Source of the DNA: Phenylobacterium sp.
GTDB lineage: Bacteria; Pseudomonadota; Alphaproteobacteria; Caulobacterales; Caulobacteraceae
Length of the DNA stretch: 35,492 nt
Direction: 5' to 3'
Assembly (NCBI RefSeq): GCF_004799395.1
Contig: NZ_SSMZ01000025.1
Location: 1-35,492 of the forward strand
The notes under the pieces were generated by a model. It did no database searches and was not told where the DNA came from. It worked only from the letters and a program-made list of their open reading frames with translations. Position 1 is the first letter of the stretch. Each line of letters begins with the position of its first letter. A program made the translations under genes and the position numbers. Positions 1 to 10,000 of this stretch are shown here, in pieces.

Positions 1-1
1 C

Positions 2-133
2 CTGGAGGCCATGAAGATGGAACACGCACTGACGGCCCCCTTCGACGGGACGGTGGAGGCGGTGTCGGCGACCCTCGGCGCCCAGGTCAGCGAAGGCGCG
101 GTGCTGGCCAAGCTCAGCGCAAGCGAATCCTAG
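2..133 (+). CDS. Biotin carboxyl carrier domain, C-terminal end of an acyl-CoA carboxylase alpha subunit (5' partial)
   Basis: Only the last 43 codons are in the window, and the reading frame is open to the left edge. It contains the biotin attachment motif EAMKMEH, whose second lysine carries biotin, followed by the usual beta-strand pattern of a biotinyl/lipoyl domain ('GTVEAV', 'GAQVSEGAVLAKL'). In acyl-CoA carboxylases (3-methylcrotonyl-, propionyl- or geranyl-CoA type) this domain ends the alpha subunit, after biotin carboxylase, and shuttles carboxyl-biotin to the beta subunit. EAMKMEH is typical of methylcrotonyl-CoA carboxylase alpha subunits, but the substrate cannot be fixed from this fragment. 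Its TAG stop overlaps the stop of the convergent thiolase gene in the tetranucleotide CTAG. Confidence 0.9.
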   Translation: MEAMKMEHALTAPFDGTVEAVSATLGAQVSEGAVLAKLSASES

Positions 134-1425
134 TCCCGCCGCAGCAACGCCACCGTGCCCTGCCCGCCGTCGGCGCAGATGCTGACGATGGCCCATGACC
201 CACTCGCCATCGCATATAGCTCCTTGATCCCCTGGCTGAGGATCCGCGCGCCGGTGGCGCCGAACGGGTGGCCTATGGCGGTTGAGCCGCCGTTGGGGTT
301 CAGGCGATCCGTGGGGAACTTGCCGAGCTTGGCGGTGACCTTGGCCTTGTCCTTCAGGAACGCCGGGTCCTGGATCGCTTTGATGTGGGTCGCCACCTGA
401 GCGGCGAAGGCTTCGTGCAACTCCCAGAGCGCCACGTCGCCCAAGGTCAGGCCGTTGCGGGCCAGGAGGCGCGGGATCGAATAGGCCGGCGCCATCAGCA
501 GGTACTCGTCGAACAGGTTGATGGCGTTGACCTCATAGTCCACCAGCCGAACCCGCGGGACCTGGGCCGGCAGGCGCTTCAGCCCTTCGGCGGTCGCCAC
601 CCACATGGCCGCCGCGCCGTCGGTGAGCGGGCTCGAGTTGCCGGCGGTCAGCGTGCCTTGCCCGCTGGTGCGGTCGAAGGCGGGGCGCAGTCTGCCCAGT
701 GCCTCCAGGCTGGTGTCCGGCCGGATGATGTTGTCGCGGCCGACCTCCTCCAGGCGCAGCACCAGGTCGTCGAAAAAGCCGCTGGCCCAGCCGGCGGCGG
801 CGCGTCTGTGGCTGGCCAGCGCCAGTTCATCCTGCTCGGCGCGGCTGATGGCCCAGCCTTTGGCCATCTCCTCGGTATGTTCGCCCATCGACTTGCCGGT
901 CGCCCGGTTCTTGATTTCCGGGATGAACAGGCGGACGTCGCTGAACCGGCTCTGGCGGATCGCGCCCCAGCGGCCGGCGAAGTCACGGGCCTCCATGAAT
1001 TTGCGCAGGTCGTCGGAGAGCGGCTGTGACAGGCCAATCTGGATGCGGCTCATGGCCTCCGCGCCGCCGACCAGGGCGAGGCTGCGGCCTGCCCCGTCGT
1101 CCAGCATTCCGGCCGCCTGGAAGGCGCCCATCATGCTGGTGGAGCAGGCCATCACCGTCGACGAAGCCGGGACCTGTGGATCGCCGCCCGCCGAGATCAG
1201 CGCCTCGCGCGCCAGGTTGCTCATGGTCAGGTTGGGGATCACAGCGCCCCAGTTCATCAGGTCCGGCCGCCCGCCTTTCGCCAGCATGGCCTTGACCACC
1301 GGAACCGACAGATCGAGCGCGTCCAACTTCGCCAGTGGTCCGCCGGCCTTGGTGAAGGGGGTGCGCACCCCCGCGGCCAGCCAGATGTCGGATTTACCTG
1401 AAACCGCCTTCGCCGCGCGCGCCAT
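130..1425 (-). CDS. Acetyl-CoA acetyltransferase / 3-ketoacyl-CoA thiolase
   Basis: A 431-residue thiolase that cleaves 3-ketoacyl-CoA to acetyl-CoA plus a shortened acyl-CoA, or catalyses the reverse condensation. All catalytic elements are visible: nucleophile Cys94 in 'VMACSTSMMGA', the 'NSSPLTDGAAA' segment (263-273), His337 in 'ELHEAF', His386 in 'GGSTAIGHPFGATGAR', and Cys417 in 'SICADGGQG'. It is somewhat longer than biosynthetic thiolases (about 390 residues), as in FadI-like beta-oxidation enzymes. A clear AGGAGG ribosome binding site precedes the ATG. It lies 59 bases downstream of the secreted-protein gene on the same strand and is probably the last gene of the AKR-CoA transferase-secreted protein-thiolase operon, consistent with acyl-CoA catabolism. 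The chain-length preference is unknown. Confidence 0.92.
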   Translation of the reverse strand: MARAAKAVSGKSDIWLAAGVRTPFTKAGGPLAKLDALDLSVPVVKAMLAKGGRPDLMNWGAVIPNLTMSNLAREALISAGGDPQVPASSTVMACSTSMMGAFQAAGMLDDGAGRSLALVGGAEAMSRIQIGLSQPLSDDLRKFMEARDFAGRWGAIRQSRFSDVRLFIPEIKNRATGKSMGEHTEEMAKGWAISRAEQDELALASHRRAAAGWASGFFDDLVLRLEEVGRDNIIRPDTSLEALGRLRPAFDRTSGQGTLTAGNSSPLTDGAAAMWVATAEGLKRLPAQVPRVRLVDYEVNAINLFDEYLLMAPAYSIPRLLARNGLTLGDVALWELHEAFAAQVATHIKAIQDPAFLKDKAKVTAKLGKFPTDRLNPNGGSTAIGHPFGATGARILSQGIKELYAMASGSWAIVSICADGGQGTVALLRRD

Positions 1426-1484
1426 GTGGGCCTCCTGTCAGCCCGCAACAGATGGCCCCGCGAGCCACGCCTGCAATCCCAAAT

Positions 1485-2468
1485 TCAGGGTTTCGTGGCC
1501 GCCGCCTTGTCGCGTTCCTGCCGCCGGGCGCCCGCCAGGATGTTGGGCAGGGAATAGTTGCCCTCGTGACAGGCGAATTCGAAGATCGGCTTGTCGGTCC
1601 GGTAGAGCGAATATTCCGCCAGCCACGGCGCGGTGTAGATCGTCGGATCGACCACCGTGTATTGGTAGAGGAGCTCGGTCTTCGAGACCCGCGTATAGCG
1701 CTCGATCACCTTGGCGTTGGCGGGCACGAAGAGGGTCGGGAAGGGCCGCAAGGCGTCCTTCTCAGGCAGGCCGATGGTCTCGATGACCAGGGTCTCGCCC
1801 TCCCAGTGGGCGATGGCGTCGCCGAGCGCCGAGGCCTGCAGCGGCGGGCCGTGCTTGTCCGTAATGGGGATGATGCGCAGGTCCGGGCCGTATTCGGTCA
1901 GGATCACCACCACGTCGCGGGTCTGGACGATCTGGCGCGGGTTGATGTCGCCGGTGCTGGCGATCGGCGGCTGGCCCCAGCCTACGACGCAGCGCTCCCA
2001 GTTCGGCCGGAGCTCGGGGCCTTCGGTGGGGAACGGCGGCTCGGTCTGGGTGCGCAGCAGTTGCTCGATAAAGCGCATCTGGCCGCGCATGCCGCGGGTC
2101 AGCGGCAGCATGCCGTCGGCAGGCTGCACCACCTGGCGGGTGCGCCGCTGACCGCGCACGATCGCCAGATTCGAACGGCTGGGGTCGCTGCGGATTTCGG
2201 CCACCTCAGGATCCTGGGCGAAGATCGCCAGCTTGCCGGCCTCGACGTTCAGCTTGCGGGCGAATTCAGTGGCCTCAGCCTCCGGCAGGGTCAGGCTCGG
2301 CATGTCCGGCCGGGCTTCCATCGGCAGGATGAAATGGGTGTTCCAGACGCCCTGCAGATCGGGCTGGCCCAGCGCGTTGCGAGGCGCGCGATAGTTGTCC
2401 GCCGCCGCCGCACCGCCGAGCAGCGCCATCGCGATGGCGCCCAGGATCAGCCCTAGCCGTCTCATCAT
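1485..2468 (-). CDS. Secreted protein of unknown function with N-terminal 'GQPDLQGVW' motif
   Basis: 327 residues. The N-terminus (MMRRLGLILGAIAMALLGG, then AAAA-D) is a typical Sec signal peptide, so the mature protein should be periplasmic. It is followed by 'APRNALGQPDLQGVWNT', the hallmark of a large, poorly characterised secreted family common in Caulobacterales and sphingomonads. Near the C-terminus are 'YTVVDPTIYTAPW' and 'EFACHEGNYSLPNIL', also typical of that family. I recognise no catalytic motif. Its ATG overlaps the stop of the CoA-transferase gene (ATGA, 4 bases), which implies translational coupling to a cytosolic CoA enzyme; that is an odd pairing for an exported protein. Function is unknown; a role in handling the same substrate outside the inner membrane is a guess. 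Confidence 0.85.
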   Translation of the reverse strand: MMRRLGLILGAIAMALLGGAAAADNYRAPRNALGQPDLQGVWNTHFILPMEARPDMPSLTLPEAEATEFARKLNVEAGKLAIFAQDPEVAEIRSDPSRSNLAIVRGQRRTRQVVQPADGMLPLTRGMRGQMRFIEQLLRTQTEPPFPTEGPELRPNWERCVVGWGQPPIASTGDINPRQIVQTRDVVVILTEYGPDLRIIPITDKHGPPLQASALGDAIAHWEGETLVIETIGLPEKDALRPFPTLFVPANAKVIERYTRVSKTELLYQYTVVDPTIYTAPWLAEYSLYRTDKPIFEFACHEGNYSLPNILAGARRQERDKAAATKP

Positions 2469-3685
2469 CCGTCCGCTCCCGCGACGACACCGGCGTCATG
2501 CAAGCGTGCGATCTCGCCGGCGCCCATGTCCAGCACCTCCGCCAGAACTTCGTCCGTATGCTGCCCCAGCCGCGGCGCGGGCGCCACCGGGCCACGGGAG
2601 TCCTGGAGAATGGTCGCCATGGCGCCGGGCGCCGGATAGGTCAGGCCGCTCGGGTGGCGGATCGCCTCGAACACTGGATTGTCCTTGTAGAGTCGCGGAT
2701 CAGCAAGCGCGGCCTCCAGCGGCTGGTAGGCGCCCCAGGTGACGCCGCCAGCGTCGAAGGCCGGCGCCAGCTCCGCCGCCGTGCGCCGGGCGAAGGCCGC
2801 CTCGAACAGCGGATAGAGCCGGCTTCGATGGGTGAAGCGCAGGCCCTCATCCGCGGCGAACGACACGCCGAGCTTGGCCTCCAGGGCCGCGACGGCGGCG
2901 CCCAGGCCTAGAGCCTCCAGCGCCTTGCTCCATTGCTTGGGTGTAATCGCCAGCAGCATCAGGGTCTGGCCGTCGCGAGTTCGAAAATCGCGCCCGAAGG
3001 CGCCGAAGATGTCATTGCCCATCCGCGGACGCTGATGGCCCGCGAGCGCCGTCTCGGCGGTGAAACCGAGGTTGGCCATGGTCGCCGCCCCGATGTCGGA
3101 CAGCGGGCAGCGGATCTCGCGCCCTGCCCCTTCACGCGTCCGCGCCAGAAGGGCCGACACCAGGGAAAAGGCGCAGTAGGCTCCGGTCAGCAGGTCCCAG
3201 GCGGCCAGCACGTGGTTCACCGGCCTGAGATCGTCTGCCGGCCCGGTCATCTGCGGCAGGCCGAGCGCGGCGTTGATCGTGTAGTCCATCCCCTGGGAGC
3301 CGTCGGCCCAGCCCATGACGCGCACGCAGATCAAGTCCTCGCGCAGCTTCTTCAGCGTCTCGTAGGACAGGAACCCGTCCGCAGGGAAGTTGGTGACGAA
3401 GAGCCCGGCGTCCTTTCCCGGCGCGGTCGCCAGCCGTTGCGCGATCTCGCGGCCGGCGGGGCTCGAGAGGTTGAGCGCGACCGATTTCTTGCCCTTGTTC
3501 AACCCCTCCCAATAGAGGCTCGACCCGTTCTCCGCGAGCGGCCAGCGGCGGAAATCCGGCCCGCCGCCGATGGCGTCGAAGCGGATCACCTCGGCGCCCA
3601 TCTGCGCCAGATAGAGCCCGCAGGTCGGCGCGGCCACGAAGGCCGAGCCCTCCACCACGCGCAGGCCTTTCAGGAGGTCGTACAT
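2465..3685 (-). CDS. CaiB/BaiF (family III) CoA-transferase
   Basis: 406 residues, the usual family length. Family III CoA-transferases move CoA between carboxylic acids through an aspartyl-CoA intermediate. The N-terminus ('LLKGLRVVEGSAFVAAPTCG', 'LAQMGAEVIRFD') is the conserved CoA-binding Rossmann-like opening, and 'NLSSPAGREIAQRL' is also characteristic. The likely catalytic aspartate is Asp164 in 'VLAAWDLLTGAYCA', judged by position and the following helix. It is the second gene of the minus-strand set, 22 bases after the aldo/keto reductase and coupled by ATGA to the downstream secreted-protein gene. Together with the thiolase this points to activation and beta-oxidation of an organic acid. 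The substrate cannot be read from the sequence. Confidence 0.9.
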   Translation of the reverse strand: MYDLLKGLRVVEGSAFVAAPTCGLYLAQMGAEVIRFDAIGGGPDFRRWPLAENGSSLYWEGLNKGKKSVALNLSSPAGREIAQRLATAPGKDAGLFVTNFPADGFLSYETLKKLREDLICVRVMGWADGSQGMDYTINAALGLPQMTGPADDLRPVNHVLAAWDLLTGAYCAFSLVSALLARTREGAGREIRCPLSDIGAATMANLGFTAETALAGHQRPRMGNDIFGAFGRDFRTRDGQTLMLLAITPKQWSKALEALGLGAAVAALEAKLGVSFAADEGLRFTHRSRLYPLFEAAFARRTAAELAPAFDAGGVTWGAYQPLEAALADPRLYKDNPVFEAIRHPSGLTYPAPGAMATILQDSRGPVAPAPRLGQHTDEVLAEVLDMGAGEIARLHDAGVVAGADG

Positions 3686-3707
3686 TTATCCCCGCTCGGA
3701 ACCGGGG

Positions 3708-4637
3708 TCACCCGATCAACTCGCCTACTTCCTTCACGTCCTCAGGTGTCAGCGTCCAGCCCGAGGTCGCGGCATTGGTCTTCACCTGCTCCGGCGTTGT
3801 CGCCCCGGCGATCACCGAGGAGACGACCTCATGGCCCAGCAGCCAGGCGAAGGCCAACTCAAGTATCGTGTGGCCGCGTTCGCCCGCCCACGCCTCCAGC
3901 TTCTCGACCTTGTCGAAATTCTTGTCGTTCAGGGCTGCTTGGCCGCGCGGCCCCCAGGCGGCGAGCCGCGTGCCTTCCGGCGGCGCCTCACCGCGCTTGT
4001 ACTTGCCGCTGAGCAGGCCCGAGGCCAGGGGGAAGAACGGCAGGAAGCCCAGGCCGAAATGCTCGCAGGCTGGCAGGACCTCGAACTGCACCTTCCGCTC
4101 CAGCAGCGAGAACTGGTTTTGAGCTGAGACGAACCGCGTGGCGCCCGCCGCCGTCCAGTCGGCGTCGGCGATCTGCCAACCGGTGAAGTTGGAGTTGCCG
4201 ATGTAGCGGACCTTGCCCTGGGTCACGAGATCGTCGAGCGCGCGCAGCGTCTCGTCGATCGGGGTGTCCGGGTCGGGCTGATGGAATTGGTAGAGGTCGA
4301 TCCAGTCGGTGCCCAGGCGCTTCAGACTGTCTTCGACCGCAGTCATGATCCAGCGCCGCGAGCCACCCTTGCGGCGGTCGTCATCGCCGATCCTCATGCC
4401 GAATTTGGTGGCCAGCACGACATCGCCGCGCCGCTTGCCCAGCGCCTTGCCGAGGAATTCCTCCGACTTGGTCCCGCCGTAGATGTCGGCGGTGTCGAAG
4501 AGGGTGATCCCGGCGTCGAGCGCGGCGTCGACCACGGCCTGAGTGGCCTTGTCGTCGATGCGCATGCCGAAGTTGTTGCAGCCCAATCCGACCTCGCTGA
4601 CCTTCAGGCCCGAGGTCCCCAGCCGGCGCAGCTTCAT
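3708..4637 (-). CDS. Aldo/keto reductase
   Basis: 309 residues; an NAD(P)H-dependent TIM-barrel oxidoreductase. The AKR tetrad is complete: Asp48 ('LFDTADIYG'), Tyr53, Lys78 ('LATKFG') and His119 ('LYQFHQPDP'). 'RYIGNSNFTGWQ' and 'SAQNQFSLLER' are also standard AKR segments. The whole resembles the YghZ/oxidoreductase-like subgroup (AKR11 to AKR14) rather than a named enzyme. It appears to be the first gene of the minus-strand operon, followed after 22 bases by the CoA-transferase. It could reduce or oxidise a carbonyl or alcohol in the same pathway; the substrate is unknown. Confidence 0.93.
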   Translation of the reverse strand: MKLRRLGTSGLKVSEVGLGCNNFGMRIDDKATQAVVDAALDAGITLFDTADIYGGTKSEEFLGKALGKRRGDVVLATKFGMRIGDDDRRKGGSRRWIMTAVEDSLKRLGTDWIDLYQFHQPDPDTPIDETLRALDDLVTQGKVRYIGNSNFTGWQIADADWTAAGATRFVSAQNQFSLLERKVQFEVLPACEHFGLGFLPFFPLASGLLSGKYKRGEAPPEGTRLAAWGPRGQAALNDKNFDKVEKLEAWAGERGHTILELAFAWLLGHEVVSSVIAGATTPEQVKTNAATSGWTLTPEDVKEVGELIG

Positions 4638-4760
4638 CGTCGTCCTCCGCGGAAAGTCCTGAATATCGTAGCGGCCGGCGGAGGTCCGACCGCGCGGCGC
4701 GCTGGGACCCTAACCGCATCCCTTCCTCAGGCAAGGCCGATCGCGGAGCCCGCGCCATGG

Positions 4761-4790
4761 TCAAGCTTCTTCATGGTTCAGCATGCTTGA
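4761..4790. promoter_or_regulatory. Inverted repeat TCAAGC-N18-GCTTGA in the divergent region before cpaB
   Basis: The 244-base gap between the aldo/keto reductase (-) and cpaB (+) holds no convincing gene; in particular no small Flp-pilin-like ORF is seen. It contains a perfect six-base inverted repeat, TCAAGC at 4761-4766 and GCTTGA at 4785-4790. The right arm overlaps a possible -35 element TTGACG (4787-4792), but no well-spaced -10 box follows. It could be an operator or chance; no regulator in the window is an obvious partner. Confidence 0.3.
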
Positions 4791-4881
4791 CGGCCTATTC
4801 ACTAGGTTTGTTGGGGATATCGCAAGCCTCCCCTCCCTAAGGTCACGATCTCAAAAGAGCTTTTTTGGCGGACGGATTCCC

Positions 4882-5856
4882 ATGCGCGTCGTCACCATTG
4901 TCAGCCTCGGAGGTTGCGCCCTGTTCGGGCTGGCCGCCCTGGTGGTCGCCAAGACCATGATCCCCAACCCCGGGACCGTGAAGGTCGCCACGGCGGCGCC
5001 CGTCGCCGGTGTGCCGGTGGTCGTGGCCAAGGGTCCCCTGAAGTTCGGCGACAAGCTGGACGCCAGCAAGATCGAGATCCTGAACATCCCGTCCAACGCG
5101 GTGCCGGAGGGCGCTTTCACCACCACCGCCCAGGTGCTGTCGCAGGACTCGGGCGGGCCGCCGGTGGCGCTGACCCCGATCGCTGCGCGCGAACCACTTT
5201 TGCCGGCCAAGCTCAGCGGACCTGGCGCGCGCGCCTCGGTCGCCGCCGAGATCCGGGACGGCTTCCGCGCCTACACCATCAAGGTCACCGACGTGACCGG
5301 CGTCGGCGGCCATGCCCTGCCCGGCGACCGGGTGGACGTGGTGCTTATGCGTGACACCTCGAGCGATCCGCAGAAGCACAGCTATGTGTCGCAGGTCGTG
5401 ATCCAGGACGTGCGCGTCCTTGGCGTCGACCTTAACGCCGACCTGGCCTCCAACAAACCCGCCACCCCCAACACCGCGACCCTCGAGGTCAGCGTGCCCG
5501 ACGCCCAGAAGCTGGCGGTGGCCGGCGACCTGGGCAAGCTGAGCCTGGCGCTACGCCGCACCGGCTCGACCGAGGTCGCCCAGACCGCGCCGATGAACGC
5601 GAGCTTCGCCGGCGGCGGTCAGGCGCGGCCGATCCACGCCTCTGTGCGCCGCGCCGCGACCGCGCCCTCCGCGCCCGTCACGCCCATGATCCTGATCGTC
5701 GAGGGCGACGGCCGCGGCGACGGTTCGCACAAATCGTCGCACAAGGACCGCGCGCCCAAGCCGCCCGCAGCCCCCGCGCCCCCGGCCGTCCCCGCGCTCG
5801 ACCCGCCCAAGGCGACGGCGTCGCTGTCGGTGGCGTCTTCGGGGCAGCCCTCGTGA
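4882..5856 (+). CDS. cpaB: Flp/Tad pilus assembly protein CpaB
   Basis: 324 residues from this ATG. The longer ORF start at 4783 would add 33 residues before the membrane helix and is less likely. An N-terminal transmembrane anchor (residues 4-24) is followed by an SAF-like domain ('GVPVVVAKGPLKFGDKL', about 41-112) and an RcpC/CpaB domain ('AYTIKVTDVTGVGGHALPGDRVDVVL', about 118-240). The C-terminal tail is rich in Ala, Pro and Lys. CpaB/RcpC is a periplasmic component that works with the secretin in Tad pili. It is the first gene of the six-gene operon, and its TGA overlaps a GTG codon of the next frame. A missing upstream pilA/cpaA makes this locus unlike the canonical Caulobacter cluster. 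Confidence 0.92.
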   Translation: MRVVTIVSLGGCALFGLAALVVAKTMIPNPGTVKVATAAPVAGVPVVVAKGPLKFGDKLDASKIEILNIPSNAVPEGAFTTTAQVLSQDSGGPPVALTPIAAREPLLPAKLSGPGARASVAAEIRDGFRAYTIKVTDVTGVGGHALPGDRVDVVLMRDTSSDPQKHSYVSQVVIQDVRVLGVDLNADLASNKPATPNTATLEVSVPDAQKLAVAGDLGKLSLALRRTGSTEVAQTAPMNASFAGGGQARPIHASVRRAATAPSAPVTPMILIVEGDGRGDGSHKSSHKDRAPKPPAAPAPPAVPALDPPKATASLSVASSGQPS

Positions 5857-5891
5857 GTTTCCCCGCTTCGCGATTCCGGGAGTTCCTGACC

Positions 5892-7361
5892 ATGCCGCGC
5901 CAACTGGCCGCCGCGGCGGCCGCCGCCCTGACCCTGTTCAGCGCCGGCGCCGTCGCCCTGCCGGCCCACGCCGACGCCATGATGAGCGAGCAGGCCCCCA
6001 GCCGCGTCATCACCGTGCCCAAGGACAAGTCGCTGTCCTTCCGCCTTGACGAACCGGCCAGCAAGATCGTCGTCGCCCAGCCGGACATCGCCGAGGTGGT
6101 CGCCACCACCGACCGCAGCTTCTATGTCCGCGGCCTCGACATCGGCTCCACGAACCTCCTGGTCTACGGGCCGGGCGGACGGCTGATGCAGGTGATCGAC
6201 GTCCGTGTCGGCGTCGACGCCCAGGCCCTGGAGCGCGACCTGGCCCAGGCCCTGCCCGCTGAGCACATCAAGGTCCAGTCCCTGGGCGAGGGCGTGCTCT
6301 TGACCGGCGATGTCTCCAGCCCCGGCGTGGCGCTGCGCGCCAAGGCCATCGCCGACAAGCTCGCGCCGGATGGCGTGACCTCGATGTTGCGCACCGCCAA
6401 CGCCCAGGTGGTGCTGGAAGTCCGCGTGCTTGAGGCCACCCGTAACGCGTCCCAGGACATCGGCCTGGGCGCCACGCTCAGCAACAACTCGGTCAACTTC
6501 AGCTTCGGCACCGGATTGATCGGCAACTCCCCGCCCAATGGCGTGCTGAGCTTCTCCGGCCACTCGGGCAACACCACCATCGACGCCACCCTGCAGGCCC
6601 TGGAGTCGAAGGGGGTTATCCGCACCCTTGCGCGCCCGAACCTGGTGGCGCTGTCCGGCGAAAAGGCCAGCTTCCTGGCCGGCGGCGAGTTCCCGTTCCC
6701 GATCCCCAGCGGCCTGGGCCAGATCTCCATCGAGTTCCGCCAGTACGGCGTGAAGCTCGACTTCACGCCGACCGTACAGGAAGACGGCAAGATCAGGCTC
6801 TTGGTGGCCCCGGAAGTCAGCGCTCTCGACCCCACCAACACCGTACGCGTCGACAACGTGACCGTCCCTGCGCTGACCGTGCGCCGCGCCAACACCACTG
6901 TGGAGCTGAGGAGCGGCGAATCCCTGGCGATTGGCGGCCTCTTCCAGCACACCGCCCAGACCGACGTGAACCAGATCCCCGGGCTCGGGAACATCCCCAT
7001 CCTGTCGGCCCTGTTCCGCTCGAGCCGCTATCAGCGCAATGAGACCGAACTGCTGATCGTGGTGACACCGCGCATCGTCACCCAGGCCGATATCGACCGG
7101 GACAAGGACCGCACCCTGAGCGGCGTCGAGCCGGACATGGCCGGCTTCCTGCTGAACGGCAAGGCGCTGGACAAGCCGATGTCCCACGACATGCGCGGTC
7201 CGATCGAGCCTCCTGCCCCGGCGGCGGCTCAGGCCAAGGCCCAGACGCCGGCCGCGGCAGCAACGCCGATCCCGGCCCAGGCGCTGCGCGGCGAGATCGC
7301 GCCGCCGGTTCCGACGGCCGCCTCCCTTGAAACCCCCACGGTTCCCGCGTCCGGAAAGTAA
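5892..7361 (+). CDS. cpaC: Tad pilus outer-membrane secretin CpaC
   Basis: 489 residues from the ATG at 5892, which has a GGGAG ribosome binding site nine bases upstream and starts directly with a Sec signal peptide ('MPRQLAAAAAAALTLFSAG', cut after 'AHA'). A GTG at 5853 overlapping the cpaB stop (GTGA) would add 13 residues and is possible. After the signal come the pilus-formation N-terminal domain ('SRVITVPKDKSLSFRL'), a BON-like segment and the secretin core ('ALESKGVIRTLARPNLVALSG', 'IPGLGNIPILSALFRS', 'ETELLIVVTPRIV'). The C-terminal 70 residues are Pro/Ala-rich. It forms the outer-membrane channel for Tad pili or related secretion. Confidence 0.93.
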   Translation: MPRQLAAAAAAALTLFSAGAVALPAHADAMMSEQAPSRVITVPKDKSLSFRLDEPASKIVVAQPDIAEVVATTDRSFYVRGLDIGSTNLLVYGPGGRLMQVIDVRVGVDAQALERDLAQALPAEHIKVQSLGEGVLLTGDVSSPGVALRAKAIADKLAPDGVTSMLRTANAQVVLEVRVLEATRNASQDIGLGATLSNNSVNFSFGTGLIGNSPPNGVLSFSGHSGNTTIDATLQALESKGVIRTLARPNLVALSGEKASFLAGGEFPFPIPSGLGQISIEFRQYGVKLDFTPTVQEDGKIRLLVAPEVSALDPTNTVRVDNVTVPALTVRRANTTVELRSGESLAIGGLFQHTAQTDVNQIPGLGNIPILSALFRSSRYQRNETELLIVVTPRIVTQADIDRDKDRTLSGVEPDMAGFLLNGKALDKPMSHDMRGPIEPPAPAAAQAKAQTPAAAATPIPAQALRGEIAPPVPTAASLETPTVPASGK

Positions 7362-7371
7362 GCGTACTTCG

Positions 7372-8552
7372 ATGAGTCTCCAGTCCCTCAGCGGCAAGCG
7401 TGTCCTCACTCTCGGCCCGGCGCTCGCCGGTCTCGCCGCGGGACCGCTGGCGGGCGCACAGATTGAAGTCGCCGGCCTGGAGCGGCTGATCGGGATCGGC
7501 GCGGCGGACGCCGAACTGATCCTTATCGACGCCGACGCCTGGAGTCCGCCGGCCCTGGCGGCCGCGGTGCAGGCCCTGTCGATCTGCGCGGCGCCACCGC
7601 CCGTCCTGCTCGTCGGTTCGCATCTGCCGACAGCCGTAGTGCGCGGCCTCCTGCGCCTCGAACGCTCCGACGTGCTGGACGCGCCCTATACGCCTGAGGT
7701 GCTGGCGGCCGTCATCGGCACATTGATGGAGCAGAAGCCCGCCCCGGCTGCCCAGCCGGCCGCCCCGCCTCACGCCGTCGATGTCGCCCGTTGCTGGTCT
7801 GTGATCGGCGCGGTGGGCGGCTCAGGCGCCACCACTATCGCCATCGAGGTGGCCACCCAGCTCTGCGCGCGGCAGACCAAGGACAAGAGCGTCTGCCTGA
7901 TCGACCTGCATCTCGCCGACGGCTCGGCCTCGGCCTATCTGGGCGCCCATCCGTCGCTGCGGCTCGCCGAACTGGGCGCCGCTGCGGAAAAGCTCGATGC
8001 GGCCATGCTGCAGGCCTTTGTCACCCCAGTGACCAGCCAGCTCGACCTGCTGGCCGCCCCGCGCGACCCCGACGCCTTCGAGGCCGTCCCGCGCGAGGCG
8101 ATCCTGCGGATGCTGGAGATCGCCTGCGAGAGCTACGACTGGGTGATCCTCGACATGCCGCGCCATCGTCGGAGCTGGAGCCTGGAGGTCCTGGGCGGCT
8201 GCGACGAGGTGCTGGTGGTTTCCGAGCTGACCGTCCCGGCCCTGCTGGCCGCCCGTTCGCTGTCCGATGAGATCGAGCGCGACCTGGGATCCGGTCAGAA
8301 ACCGAGAATCGTCCTGAACCGCCTGGCCAGCCGCATGTTCGGCCCGGCGCCGTCCATGGCCGAAGCCGAGAAGGCCCTACAACGCAAGGCCGAGGCGGGC
8401 GTCAGCTCCGACTGGGAGGCCGCCGCCGCCTCGGTCAACCTGGGCGGACCGATCTCCACCCACCGGCCCAAGTCGAAGATCGTCAAGGACATCCAGACCA
8501 TGGTCGAGCGCCTCGCCAGTCAACCGGCCCGCAACGGCGTGAAGGCCGCCTG

Positions 8553-8553
<1 letters not shown>
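7372..8553 (+). CDS. cpaE: Tad pilus assembly/localisation ATPase-like protein CpaE (TadZ family)
   Basis: 393 residues from ATG 7372; the track's TTG at 7327 would overlap cpaC by 35 bases. The N-terminal part (1-125) resembles a receiver-like domain, followed by a MinD/ParA-type domain. The P-loop region reads 'GAVGGSGATT' (146-155): it keeps the glycines and threonines but lacks both the P-loop lysine and the MinD signature lysine. CpaE/TadZ proteins often have an atypical Walker A, but this one is strongly diverged. 'VCLIDLHLADGSASAYLG' and 'DWVILDMPRHR' match the switch and Walker B regions. CpaE/TadZ targets the pilus machine to its cellular site. The next gene, cpaF, starts on the last base of its stop codon (TGATG). 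Confidence 0.88.
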
Positions 8554-9992
<1,439 letters not shown>

Positions 9993-10000
9993 GCCCCGCC

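Noticed and set aside
130-133. Overlapping convergent stops (CTAG here, TTAG at 22064-22067) as a regulatory feature
   Set aside because: Such overlaps are common in compact genomes and nothing else supports a special role.
5619-7409. 596-residue minus-strand ORF opposite cpaC
   Set aside because: Antisense to a well-defined secretin, with repetitive Gly/Arg/Asp/Val composition and no domain.
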